Shown in pieces: positions 8,013 to 15,951 of a stretch of DNA of 64,000 nucleotides. A program made the translations under genes and the position numbers. Position 1 is the first letter of the stretch. The number at the start of each line of letters is the position of its first letter. This DNA is from Photobacterium frigidiphilum (GTDB lineage Bacteria; Pseudomonadota; Gammaproteobacteria; Enterobacterales; Vibrionaceae). The stretch is from NCBI RefSeq assembly GCF_003025615.1, contig NZ_PYMJ01000009.1, forward strand, positions 1 through 64,000. The letters are read 5' to 3'. Below the pieces are notes generated by a model. It had not been told where the DNA came from. It worked only from the letters and a program-made list of their open reading frames with translations, and ran no database searches.

Positions 8013-8678
8013 TTGAATACGGTATATATAAAACCACCAGTACCTAAATCAGGGGCATACTTGATGATATTTAGCCTTGTGGCATTAATGCTGCTTGGTG
8101 TTGGTGTGTTTTTATTTCCACAAGCCAATGGTGCCGCTATAGCCATTATTCTTATCATCTGCATCACACTTCTTATCGTCGCGATCAAACAATCCAATGA
8201 TACCGAACTGTCTTTCACCCTTACTTTTATGCATTTGCAATACCATAGCCCAACGGGGGGATGGGTAACAAGGTGGCAGAATATTAGCGAAATTGGCCCT
8301 GCAACTATTTCAAAAGAAGGTTGGCATCAAGCCTTGCCATGGGCGGGGGTGAAGATTAAGGATTACGACGAATTTTTAAATACAATTTGCCCTCGGATCG
8401 CCAGTGAAATACTGATAGAGCAGCGAGGGCTATTGATATTGGCGTACAAGCAATTAACGCCCCCACCCCATGAAATCGAAGACATGCTTTTTGATGATAC
8501 CCATTACATTACTTCCAGCGGTAAAAGAATGAAGGGGTTGTTAGCCATGCTGGCAAATAGAATGCGATACAACCGTGAATTACTCGGTTACGATTTTTTT
8601 ATTTCAGAAGACGTACTCGATAGGCCAATAAATGATTTTATTGGCCTGACGCGACGGTATATTGCAGACTCTCGCTAA
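8013..8678 (+). CDS. DUF2982-like membrane-anchored protein
   Basis: A 221-residue protein with two closely spaced N-terminal membrane segments (about 17-36 and 42-58) and a soluble domain ending in LANRMRYNRELLGYDFFISEDVLDRPINDFIGLTRRYI. I associate this architecture and C-terminal pattern with DUF2982 of Vibrio and Shewanella; function unknown. The longest frame starts with TTG 8013 and has only a weak ribosome site. ATG 8064 has agggg nine bases before it, but would cut into the first membrane helix, so TTG is preferred. Its stop overlaps the uhpC stop by 4 bp on the opposite strand. Confidence 0.65.
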   Translation: MNTVYIKPPVPKSGAYLMIFSLVALMLLGVGVFLFPQANGAAIAIILIICITLLIVAIKQSNDTELSFTLTFMHLQYHSPTGGWVTRWQNISEIGPATISKEGWHQALPWAGVKIKDYDEFLNTICPRIASEILIEQRGLLILAYKQLTPPPHEIEDMLFDDTHYITSSGKRMKGLLAMLANRMRYNRELLGYDFFISEDVLDRPINDFIGLTRRYIADSR

Positions 8679-10006
8679 CTAACGACTACATTTACATCTG
8701 ACGTTTGTGCTTTTAAAAACGGTAACAACAGTAGCCCTACCACTGCAGCGGCACATGAAATAACCGTAAAGAAGCCAGCCCAATGGTATTGCTCCATAAC
8801 TAACGCCAGAGGATACCCAGCTAAAGCCGCCCCCATGTAAGCAAAAAGGCCAACAAAGCCTGTAGCAGCGCCTACAGAGTCTTTATGCGAGCATTCTGCA
8901 GCAGCCATACCGATCAACATCTGAGGTCCGAAAACAAAAAAGCCAATCGCAAAGAAACATCCCGCTTGAAGCACAAAACCAGTCAGAGGCATTAACCACA
9001 AAGCCGCAACCGATAAAAAGATCCCAATTGCAAAGATCAGGTTCATGGGACCACGGTTTCCATCAAATAATTTATCTGAGCCCCAGCCTGCAACTAAAGA
9101 ACCAACAAAACCACCAACTTCGAATAACGACAAAGCAGCATTCGCGGTGATTAGACTGTAATGATGTTGTTCAGTCAGGTAGAGATTACCCCAATCATTG
9201 ATGGCGGTTCGCACGATATAAACAAGAACATAGCTAAAAGCCAGTAGCCAAATGTACTTATTATTTAAGACGTATTTCCTTAATATTTCTGTGTTAGTTA
9301 AGCCTAATCCTTCATTTTCTTGCGCTAACTCTAGCGTATCGTTACGCCAATGCCCGACAGTCGGCAACCCCAATGTCACAGGTTTATCACGCAAGCGCCA
9401 ACAAAGAAATAGTCCCACAAAAACCGCTAAAATACCGGGAATAATAAACCCATATCGCCAGCCGTAATGCAGCGTTACAACACCCACAAGTAAAGGGATC
9501 AACGCCCCTCCTACATTATGTGCTGTATTCCATAAAGACCACCAAAAGCCACGTTCTGAACGGGAATACCAAGTTGTCAGCAATTTAGAACAAGAGGGCC
9601 AGCCCCACCCTTGAAACCACGCATTAACCATCCACAATAAGGTGAATATAACGATAGAGCTAGAAAAGCCAAAAAGAATATTCACGATACCCGTCATGAC
9701 CAATCCTATTCCCATAAAATAGCGGGGGTTTGACCGATCAGACACGATGCCAGATAGAAACTTAGAAACACCGTAAGTAATATAAAAGAATGTACCCATT
9801 AAGCCAATATCTGACTTATCGAGCCCTAAATCAGCAATCATTGCTGGCATCGCGTAATTAAAGCTTTTGCGAGTGAAGTAAAATAAAGCATAACCCGCAT
9901 ACATGGTAAACATAATATGAAAGCGCCAGTACTTATAAAGCTCATCGATTTGCTTTGGATCTTTCACTGGCTGTACATGCTGTTCCGACTTTAAAAAACC
10001 GATCAT
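8675..10006 (-). CDS. uhpC: Hexose-phosphate sensor/transport-like protein UhpC
   Basis: Inner-membrane MFS protein of 443 residues that senses external glucose-6-phosphate and activates the kinase UhpB. It aligns along its whole length with E. coli UhpC: MIGFLKSEQH at the start, YALFYFTRKSFNYAMP, YGVSKFLSGIVSDRSNPRYFMGIG, GLVAGWGSDKLFDGNRGPMN (near 320) and the FGPQMLIGMAAAECSHK block. These are organophosphate:phosphate antiporter features. It is the last gene of uhpABC, 65 bp after uhpB. A terminator is not visible because the convergent DUF2982-like gene overlaps its stop codon. Confidence 0.95.
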   Translation of the reverse strand: MIGFLKSEQHVQPVKDPKQIDELYKYWRFHIMFTMYAGYALFYFTRKSFNYAMPAMIADLGLDKSDIGLMGTFFYITYGVSKFLSGIVSDRSNPRYFMGIGLVMTGIVNILFGFSSSIVIFTLLWMVNAWFQGWGWPSCSKLLTTWYSRSERGFWWSLWNTAHNVGGALIPLLVGVVTLHYGWRYGFIIPGILAVFVGLFLCWRLRDKPVTLGLPTVGHWRNDTLELAQENEGLGLTNTEILRKYVLNNKYIWLLAFSYVLVYIVRTAINDWGNLYLTEQHHYSLITANAALSLFEVGGFVGSLVAGWGSDKLFDGNRGPMNLIFAIGIFLSVAALWLMPLTGFVLQAGCFFAIGFFVFGPQMLIGMAAAECSHKDSVGAATGFVGLFAYMGAALAGYPLALVMEQYHWAGFFTVISCAAAVVGLLLLPFLKAQTSDVNVVVS

Positions 10007-10071
10007 ATATTTAGGTCTTCATTTGAAAAATAAATAATGGTGTCGTAAGAAACGTATTGAACGTTCATGAT

Positions 10072-11667
10072 TTAGAGCTTGGGTAATACAACATGTAATG
10101 CTGTACCGGGCTGTTGGGTGCCAGAATCACTACTAAGGGTAAATTCCCCTCCTAAGGCTTGCACCCTTTCTTTCATTCCACGTAAACCAAAACCACGTAA
10201 CGTCTCTTCAGGTTTAAACCCCACACCATTATCTTTTACGGTTAAGTAGACATCTTGCTCGAAGGTTACTGTGATTCTGGCTTCAGTCGCTTGTGCATAT
10301 TTCACCATATTATTTAACGCTTCTTGGCAAATTCGATAGAGTGTTACGCTGGTCGCATCGCTTAAATCTAAATCAACATCCGTCGGTTCATTCCAAATAA
10401 TGGTTGTCGAAATCCCATTTGCTTCGCACTCTAACTCGCGCACTAGCTGGTGAATTGCCTCTTCTAAACCAAGGTCGTCTAACGTTTTAGGCCGTAGCTG
10501 CGTTAATAACCCTTTCGTGGTGTCATAAATATTCAATGACAGGCTTTCAATGGTTGATGCGCAACTCTCACCCATCGGGGTATTTTCAACCCGCTTTAAA
10601 ATGCTGGCTTGAGTACGAATAGCGGTAATATTTTGCCCTATTTCATCATGTAGCTCTCGGGCGATATCTCGACGCACGGATTCTTCAGCTTTTACTAATT
10701 GACGGGATAAATTGTGATTGCGATTTAACTCATGCCTGAGCTTTTGATTCAATTCACGTTGGCGTTGAATACCCATACCCAGCAATATTCCCGTTAAACT
10801 TTGTGCAGACAGCGACAGTAATAAGTCTGTAATTTCCATATTACTCACGCCACTACGGGCGGCAATTAAGGCCACGCTGTTAAGCAATGTACCTAATAGT
10901 GCCCCTTGCCATCCGTAACGAAAAGCGAGCAAAATAATAGGAATGGCTAAACAAAATGGCGCAAAGCGACGTAACTCTTCAGGTAACCCAACTTGAGCTG
11001 CAATACTTAAGGCAAACAACACAACATAGATAACCACGTGTCTGCTTCTTAGCTCAATGGGTTTAGATACAAGATTAACCGTTAAGGGGATCCACGATTT
11101 CTGGAACAAATAACTCCAGATTAAATAGCAGCTTGGCACCAACATTAAACCGCCAGTCACACTCACAAGAAACACCATCCATAATGAATACAGTGGTGCT
11201 GTGATCAATGCGGCGTCTTGTGCACCCTGCATCTGTAAGCTAAGTATTTGAGAACTTAGTATTTGCGAACTAAGCATTTGTGAACTAAAGACTAATACAT
11301 TCAGTAGCGCAGTTGAAAAAATGACGACGCCCATAACGCACAACCGACGCCATTGAGAACCATAATAATATTTTTGTGCAAACCAAATAATCGGCACACT
11401 TATCAAGCTGGCAGCTATCACTGACAACCATTGCGGCTGATCGAGTAAAATTGCCAATGACACCATTAACCACCATTCAGCACCGTAAACCGCAAGCCAA
11501 TAACGTTTGGGGGTATGTAATACGGTGCCAAGACGCAGAGCAAAAGGGAAAAGTAAAATCGCGAGCTCTGGTTCCATGATGAAATAATAGGAAAGCACCC
11601 ATAAGCAAAACCAGCTACAAGATATCAGTAACCAACCACATAAAGATGTTATGCCGTAATTTCGCAT
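10072..11667 (-). CDS. uhpB: Sensor histidine kinase UhpB
   Basis: Membrane sensor kinase of 531 residues that works with UhpC and phosphorylates UhpA. An N-terminal MASE1-like membrane region (about 1-300) is followed by a HisKA_3 dimerisation domain with the phospho-acceptor His in RDIARELHDEIGQNI, and a HATPase domain with an N box (EALNNMVKYA), DNGVGF and GFGLRGMKERV. E. coli UhpB has 500 residues. Part of the extra length is a repeat SSQML/SSQIL/SSQIL near residues 130-146, encoded by three 15-bp units. The ATG overlaps the uhpA stop by one base, so the two genes are translationally coupled. Confidence 0.93.
   Translation of the reverse strand: MRNYGITSLCGWLLISCSWFCLWVLSYYFIMEPELAILLFPFALRLGTVLHTPKRYWLAVYGAEWWLMVSLAILLDQPQWLSVIAASLISVPIIWFAQKYYYGSQWRRLCVMGVVIFSTALLNVLVFSSQMLSSQILSSQILSLQMQGAQDAALITAPLYSLWMVFLVSVTGGLMLVPSCYLIWSYLFQKSWIPLTVNLVSKPIELRSRHVVIYVVLFALSIAAQVGLPEELRRFAPFCLAIPIILLAFRYGWQGALLGTLLNSVALIAARSGVSNMEITDLLLSLSAQSLTGILLGMGIQRQRELNQKLRHELNRNHNLSRQLVKAEESVRRDIARELHDEIGQNITAIRTQASILKRVENTPMGESCASTIESLSLNIYDTTKGLLTQLRPKTLDDLGLEEAIHQLVRELECEANGISTTIIWNEPTDVDLDLSDATSVTLYRICQEALNNMVKYAQATEARITVTFEQDVYLTVKDNGVGFKPEETLRGFGLRGMKERVQALGGEFTLSSDSGTQQPGTALHVVLPKL
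11240..11284. repeat. In-frame 15-bp tandem repeat inside uhpB
   Basis: Three near-identical units (11240-11254, 11255-11269, 11270-11284; plus-strand form ctaagtatttgagaa) encode repeated SSQIL-type pentapeptides in a loop of the membrane domain. Copy-number change would keep the frame. Confidence 0.85.
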
Positions 11668-12275
11668 TACACTGTTTCACTCTCGAAGCATTTCGCAAGC
11701 TCTACATTGTTTTTGACATTCAACTTATCCATGGCATTAGCACGATGTACATGCACCGTTTTATGACTTAAACCAAGGCGAACAGCGACGGTTTTAACAT
11801 CTAAACCTAGTGCTAGCATTTCACCTATCTGACGTTCACGTTTGGTCAGTTGCTCTATGGGTTGTCGACTGCGGTTGGGGGTCACCAATTTCATTGTAAG
11901 ATCGGGCGTTAAATAACACCCCCCGCTCGCCACAGTTCGAACCGCTTGTACGAGCTCATCAGGGCTACATCGCTTGGTTAAATACCCACGCGCACCCGAC
12001 TCTAGCGCTTTTTCTACAATTGCCGCTGAATCATGCACGCTTAACATAATGCAAGATATACCAGAAGGAAGATCGGCTAATAATGAAAGGCCACTTTCAT
12101 CAGGCATAGAGATATCAAGAATACACACATTAGCGTCTGAACCCGGTAATCCTTTGCGTGCTTCTAAAGCAGAGCCAAACTCGCCGACAACATCAATATC
12201 TGCTTCCAGTGACAATAGTTGAGCAAACCCAGAACGGACAATAATGTGATCATCAACCAGTGCAACTTTGATCAT
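11667..12275 (-). CDS. uhpA: Response regulator UhpA
   Basis: NarL/FixJ-type response regulator of 202 residues (E. coli 196) that activates uhpT. The receiver domain carries Asp8, Asp9 and the phospho-acceptor Asp54 in [10 protein letters not shown], with a conserved Ser/Lys further on (MLSVHD, LTKRC). The LuxR-type helix-turn-helix is at about 138-195 ([43 protein letters not shown]). It heads uhpABC and is separated from uhpT by about 240 bp. Confidence 0.94.
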   Translation of the reverse strand: MIKVALVDDHIIVRSGFAQLLSLEADIDVVGEFGSALEARKGLPGSDANVCILDISMPDESGLSLLADLPSGISCIMLSVHDSAAIVEKALESGARGYLTKRCSPDELVQAVRTVASGGCYLTPDLTMKLVTPNRSRQPIEQLTKRERQIGEMLALGLDVKTVAVRLGLSHKTVHVHRANAMDKLNVKNNVELAKCFESETV

Positions 12276-12473
12276 CTGTAAATACCCAAGAAAGTGTAAA
12301 AAGGAGGCTAAACTACATCCATCCTACGTCGCAAGCAAGGTAGAAAAAATGCTAAAGAACAACCAACATGATATTTCACGGTTTTATTTATGATTGCACT
12401 TTACTGTCACGAGGGGCAGTTTATCTTTCGTAGTTACATTTTACTCAAGATAAAAAATACCCTCATACAAAAA

Positions 12474-12495
12474 AGCCACCCTCATAGGTGGCTTC
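12474..12495 (-). terminator. Rho-independent terminator of uhpT
   Basis: The arms aagccacc (12474-12481) and ggtggctt (12488-12495) enclose a 6-nt loop. On the minus strand the hairpin is followed by TTTTTT. Confidence 0.85.
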
Positions 12496-12514
12496 TTTCT
12501 ACGTATTATTCAAA

Positions 12515-13915
12515 TTATGCAGCGTCTGTTACTAGCTGTTTTTGTATGCGTTTTTCACGTCGGATTTTTTTCTCTTCGGCGATGGCTACGAAAAGTAATA
12601 ACACTATACAAATCGCAGCTGACGCATCTAATGCAGCAAATGTACCCTTCCAACCTGTTAGGCCAAAAATAGGCGTACCATCAGCAATCATACCTAAGCC
12701 CAATTTCGCAAAGCTATCACCAATAAGGTAAGCAAACGTACCTTTTACGCCATCAGCAACACTGATCGCTTTTTTCGGTACAAAGCCAACGGCTGCAACA
12801 CCAATTAATAACTGAGGACCAAAAACCAAGAAACCAAGGGCGAATAATGAACCAAGGTACATGTATTCATTCGTTGCATGCTGGTAAAACTCAAGAGTGA
12901 AAATAATAAGCACTAATGAAACACAGGCAACGATTGCACGGCGACCGTTCGCCAAATCAGATAGGTAACCCCACATTAACGTACCGACTAATGCGCCTAC
13001 TTCAAATAAGGTAAAGCCCGTAATTGCCGTTTCTTTCGATAGACCCAGTTCTTGATAAGCATAAACCGTAGACCATTGATCGATACCAATACGTACCACG
13101 TACAAGAAGATATTCGCGAAACAAAGTAGCCAAATCACTTTATTTTTCAGCACGTATTCCATGAATATTTCGCGCTTCGTCATCTGGTTTTCTTCGGCTT
13201 CTAGATCTTCAGCGCTCGCTTCTTCACCAAATAATTCTTCAGCAGTACCTAAACCATAAGCTTCAGGTGAATCGTTACCATAGCGTAAACCAATAAAACC
13301 AAGGACAATTGCAATAATGGACGGGAAGACGAACATACCCACCACGTGACCGCCGAACAGGTAGTTCGAACCAAACAGTGCAACACCAGCAGCTGCCGCG
13401 CCACCCACGTTGTGAGACATATTCCACAAACCAAGATACGAGCCACGCTTGTTACGCGGTGTCCACTTAGTGATTGTAGAATAACTTGAAGGACCACCCG
13501 TACTTTGGAAAAAGCCGCTTAAGCCATAGAAGGCAATCATCAAGAATAAGCTAACACCTGAGCCGCCCATGCTGACACTGAAGCCCAGCATTGCGATACC
13601 TGACAGAATCAACATGAATGGAAGAAATTGTTTTGTATTCTTTCCGTCAGCGTAATAAGAAACAGCGGTTTTACCAATGCCGTAAGTAATTGAGAAGCCA
13701 AGACCAATTAAACCAAGCTCTGTCATCGACAGGCCATAGGTAGAGATCATGTCATTTTGGGCAACGTTAAAGTTCTTACGAATTAAATACATTGCCATGT
13801 AGCCAATAAATACAACCAAGTATGATTGAATAAATGGTTTAAACCACATTTTACGGCGTTCTTCTACAGGCAGATCTAAGGTCGGTTTTCTGACCTGTTC
13901 CAACAATTTTAACAT
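12515..13915 (-). CDS. uhpT: Hexose-6-phosphate:phosphate antiporter UhpT
   Basis: Inner-membrane antiporter that takes up glucose-6-phosphate and related sugar phosphates in exchange for phosphate. From ATG 13915 the product has 466 residues (E. coli 463) and aligns closely from [16 protein letters not shown] to the C-terminal [13 protein letters not shown]. Arg46 in MYLIRKNFN is the conserved substrate-site arginine; the second is in [15 protein letters not shown]. The start is chosen over the upstream frame (13972) because gaggg lies 5-9 bases before it and the alignment begins there. It is preceded by a long leader and a UhpA/CRP-type control region. Confidence 0.96.
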   Translation of the reverse strand: MLKLLEQVRKPTLDLPVEERRKMWFKPFIQSYLVVFIGYMAMYLIRKNFNVAQNDMISTYGLSMTELGLIGLGFSITYGIGKTAVSYYADGKNTKQFLPFMLILSGIAMLGFSVSMGGSGVSLFLMIAFYGLSGFFQSTGGPSSYSTITKWTPRNKRGSYLGLWNMSHNVGGAAAAGVALFGSNYLFGGHVVGMFVFPSIIAIVLGFIGLRYGNDSPEAYGLGTAEELFGEEASAEDLEAEENQMTKREIFMEYVLKNKVIWLLCFANIFLYVVRIGIDQWSTVYAYQELGLSKETAITGFTLFEVGALVGTLMWGYLSDLANGRRAIVACVSLVLIIFTLEFYQHATNEYMYLGSLFALGFLVFGPQLLIGVAAVGFVPKKAISVADGVKGTFAYLIGDSFAKLGLGMIADGTPIFGLTGWKGTFAALDASAAICIVLLLFVAIAEEKKIRREKRIQKQLVTDAA

Positions 13916-13949
13916 GTGAAACCCTCTACAAATTTGTTCAAAATAAGCC

Positions 13950-13992
13950 TGCTTACTGAATGTTATGAACATTACGTAGCATTCAGTAAGCA
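13950..13992 (-). promoter_or_regulatory. Large perfect stem-loop in the uhpT leader
   Basis: Perfect 13-bp arms tgcttactgaatg (13950-13962) and cattcagtaagca (13980-13992) enclose 17 nt, ending 35 bp before the uhpT ATG. It is not followed by a T run, so it is not a simple terminator. It could be an mRNA structure or a protein-binding dyad. Confidence 0.7.
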
Positions 13993-13994
13993 GA

Positions 13995-14061
13995 ATCGCT
14001 GGATATCATCAGGGCAAGAAGAGTTATTATTTTGTCCAGCGATGACCAATTAAAGACAAAA
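13995..14061 (-). promoter_or_regulatory. Further, partly exclusive pairings in the uhpT leader
   Basis: The perfect 8-bp arms atcgctgg (13995-14002) and ccagcgat (14036-14043) lie directly next to the 13-bp stem. A second pairing, ttttgtc (14030-14036) with gacaaaa (14055-14061), overlaps one arm of the first by a base. The leader could therefore adopt alternative folds. Function is inference. Confidence 0.45.
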
Positions 14062-14129
14062 CACATATCGGGGGGGAAAGTGTTTCATTGTAAAAAGCCA
14101 AAAGCGATGATGAACCAGATTTGTAGAGA

Positions 14130-14135
14130 ATTTTA
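14130..14135 (-). promoter_or_regulatory. Candidate -10 box of uhpT
   Basis: TAAAAT on the minus strand, with no recognisable -35 box 17 bp upstream (aagcca there). Transcription would start near 14123, giving a leader of about 208 nt. Lack of a -35 box fits an activator-dependent promoter. Confidence 0.5.
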
Positions 14136-14180
14136 AAGACTACCAAGAAGGCTGGCTTGAGAAGGCGACCTAAAACAATT

Positions 14181-14202
14181 AGGAATAATTCCTAGTTCTA
14201 GG
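14181..14202. promoter_or_regulatory. Overlapping palindromes, candidate UhpA operator
   Basis: Two perfect dyads overlap: aggaat-a-attcct (14181-14193) and cctag-tt-ctagg (14191-14202). Relative to a start near 14123 they lie at about -58 to -79. E. coli UhpA is known to bind around -80 to -32 upstream of uhpT, so the position fits. The motif itself was not compared with a known UhpA consensus. Confidence 0.5.
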
Positions 14203-14218
14203 TGTTTTGTCAGAAAAG

Positions 14219-14234
14219 CGTGAAAGTAATCACA
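14219..14234. promoter_or_regulatory. CRP binding site upstream of uhpT
   Basis: CGTGA-aagtaa-TCACA matches the CRP consensus at nine of ten positions. Its centre (14226.5) is about 103 bp upstream of the predicted uhpT start, the same spacing as the -103.5 CRP site known for E. coli uhpT. Confidence 0.7.
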
Positions 14235-14290
14235 CTTTCATTAAGGATAAGTACAACAGCTACACAAATGATAAATAAGATTGATGTGAA

Positions 14291-14321
14291 AATAAGGAGA
14301 CTCTACTGCTATCCCCTTATT
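14291..14321 (-). terminator. Terminator of gloC
   Basis: The arms aataaggaga (14291-14300) and tccccttatt (14312-14321) pair with one mismatch. On the minus strand TTTTCA follows. Confidence 0.65.
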
Positions 14322-14345
14322 CTTAGATACTTACCTAGATTGGTA

Positions 14346-14999
14346 TTAATACAATGGCATCTCATCAGCAACAAACGGGTTAGATACACGCTCATTACCA
14401 AAAGTAGACAACGGACCATGACCCGGAACAAAAGTCACATCATTGCCAAGCGGCCACAGTTTGCCTTTGATGGAATCGATCAATGTTTGGTAATCACCTT
14501 GAGGGAAATCTGTACGCCCTACGCCACCTTTAAACAGCACATCACCCACAAATGCCACTTTTGCATCATCATTAAACAAAATAACATGACCTGGGGTATG
14601 GCCTGGTGTGTGAATAACCTGAAGCTTCTGATTACCAATAGTAATTTCATCGCCTTCAGATAGCCATTGAGTCGGCGCAAAAGCTTCTGTTAACGGGAAA
14701 CCAAACATTTCACTCTGGCGAGGTAAACCTTCAAGCCAGAATGCATCATCTTTATGAGGACCAATAATAGGAACATCTAATTCAGCGGCTAATGGCGCAG
14801 TACCACCAACATGATCAAGGTGACCATGGGTCAACAACAGTTGTGTCACATTCAAACCAAGCTGCTGAGCTTTTGCTTTAAGAAGGTGGATATCGCCACC
14901 TGGATCCACAATCGCCGCTTCTTTAGTTTCATCGCACCAAACAATAGAACAATTCTGTTGGAATGGGGTAACAGGAACAATTTCAAACTGGAGACTCAT
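14346..14999 (-). CDS. gloC: Type II glyoxalase GloC (YcbL), metallo-beta-lactamase fold
   Basis: Cytosolic hydrolase of S-lactoylglutathione, the second step of methylglyoxal detoxification. The 217 residues equal the E. coli GloC length (215). Metal ligands are visible in THGHLDH (57-63), HTPGHTPGH (about 131-139), FVGDVLF (Asp bridging the metals) and FVPGHGP near residue 194. The short form without the glutathione-binding helical domain of GloB fits GloC. It lies downstream of mepK and ldtD, as in E. coli, but 250 bp after mepK and with its own terminator. Confidence 0.92.
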   Translation of the reverse strand: MSLQFEIVPVTPFQQNCSIVWCDETKEAAIVDPGGDIHLLKAKAQQLGLNVTQLLLTHGHLDHVGGTAPLAAELDVPIIGPHKDDAFWLEGLPRQSEMFGFPLTEAFAPTQWLSEGDEITIGNQKLQVIHTPGHTPGHVILFNDDAKVAFVGDVLFKGGVGRTDFPQGDYQTLIDSIKGKLWPLGNDVTFVPGHGPLSTFGNERVSNPFVADEMPLY

Positions 15000-15249
15000 A
15001 CGTCCTCTTTTCCTAAACTGATGCCATTCTTGATAAGTAGATGATCAGTACTTGTCGAGATTGGCATAACATTAAAACTAGAGGCAAGAATGCCATGCTT
15101 GCTGCCAAAAGGGAATGAAGAGTGGCTATATCGAAGGCTTAAAAGTCCGAAGAAATAATAGGAGAATTAAGAGTAAAAGAAGAGTTTCAAAATAAAAAAT
15201 GTATTTAAAGCGAGAGAATCCCCTCGCAATCAAGCATAAATAGGCCATA

Positions 15250-15798
15250 TTACCAGCGGCGAACAGGGCCTGTATCAATATGAACAAAATTACTTTTAGG
15301 GTAATAACCAACACCACCGAGTTGCAAATCGATGGCTGCTTTGCGCACTTTAGATAAAGACACACCTTCTAGGTTAAAATCTATCGCTTGACCTTTCATG
15401 TGATAGCTCTTGGTTGCCACGCCACCTTTCTTTTGTAACATCTTATTGGTTGCCGGAGAGCGATAACCTGAAATAATACGAACTTGGCCTTTATGACCTA
15501 AGTTTGCTTGAATTTCAGTAATGGCATCAAAAAGACGTTTATCCATTTTAGCCACTTCATTTTGTCGGAAATCACGGCAAATATTATCAATGCGTTTTAA
15601 CTCAGTTTTAATGTAGCTTTCACCGTTAAAAAACTCACTGTCTATATCTTCACCAGTGTGAATATTACACAGTGAAATCTTACGTGGATTGGTAGCTTTA
15701 AAAGGACTCGCAATCGCCATACCTGGCACTAGACATGCACCTAACGTGAGTCCACCAGCAATCAAAAGCTGACGGCGCATGTAATTAAAATCAGACAT
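15250..15798 (-). CDS. mepK: Murein DD-endopeptidase MepK (YcbK, DUF882)
   Basis: Periplasmic M15-type zinc endopeptidase that cleaves peptidoglycan cross-links. It has 182 residues, as in E. coli MepK. The N-terminus (MRRQLLIAGGLTLGACLVPGMAIA) has twin arginines and a hydrophobic core, like the Tat-type leader of E. coli YcbK. Zinc and active-site motifs are SGYRSPATN, SYHMKGQAIDF and FVHIDTGPVRRW. It follows ldtD after 153 bp and a strong terminator, so it likely has its own promoter. Confidence 0.93.
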   Translation of the reverse strand: MSDFNYMRRQLLIAGGLTLGACLVPGMAIASPFKATNPRKISLCNIHTGEDIDSEFFNGESYIKTELKRIDNICRDFRQNEVAKMDKRLFDAITEIQANLGHKGQVRIISGYRSPATNKMLQKKGGVATKSYHMKGQAIDFNLEGVSLSKVRKAAIDLQLGGVGYYPKSNFVHIDTGPVRRW

Positions 15799-15902
15799 CG
15801 AAACAAAACCAAAATCAAACGAATAAAAAGGTGTACTACTTTAGTAGCTCAAGCAAGATAACGTTCAGGTAATGTTCAGTCAAATAGCAAAATGACAAAA
15901 AA

Positions 15903-15928
15903 ACACTGCTTTTTTATCAAAGCAGTGT
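15903..15928 (-). terminator. Rho-independent terminator of ldtD
   Basis: The perfect arms acactgctt (15903-15911) and aagcagtgt (15920-15928) are followed on the minus strand by a run of T7. Confidence 0.9.
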
Positions 15929-15951
15929 CTAATTATTGAGAAATAAGTAAT

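Noticed and set aside
12390..12731. 113-codon plus frame over the uhpT 3' end
   Set aside because: Shadow frame on the antisense strand of uhpT.
14202..14663. 153-codon plus frame over the gloC 3' end and control region
   Set aside because: It lies antisense to gloC, which has clear homology, and would cover the uhpT control region.
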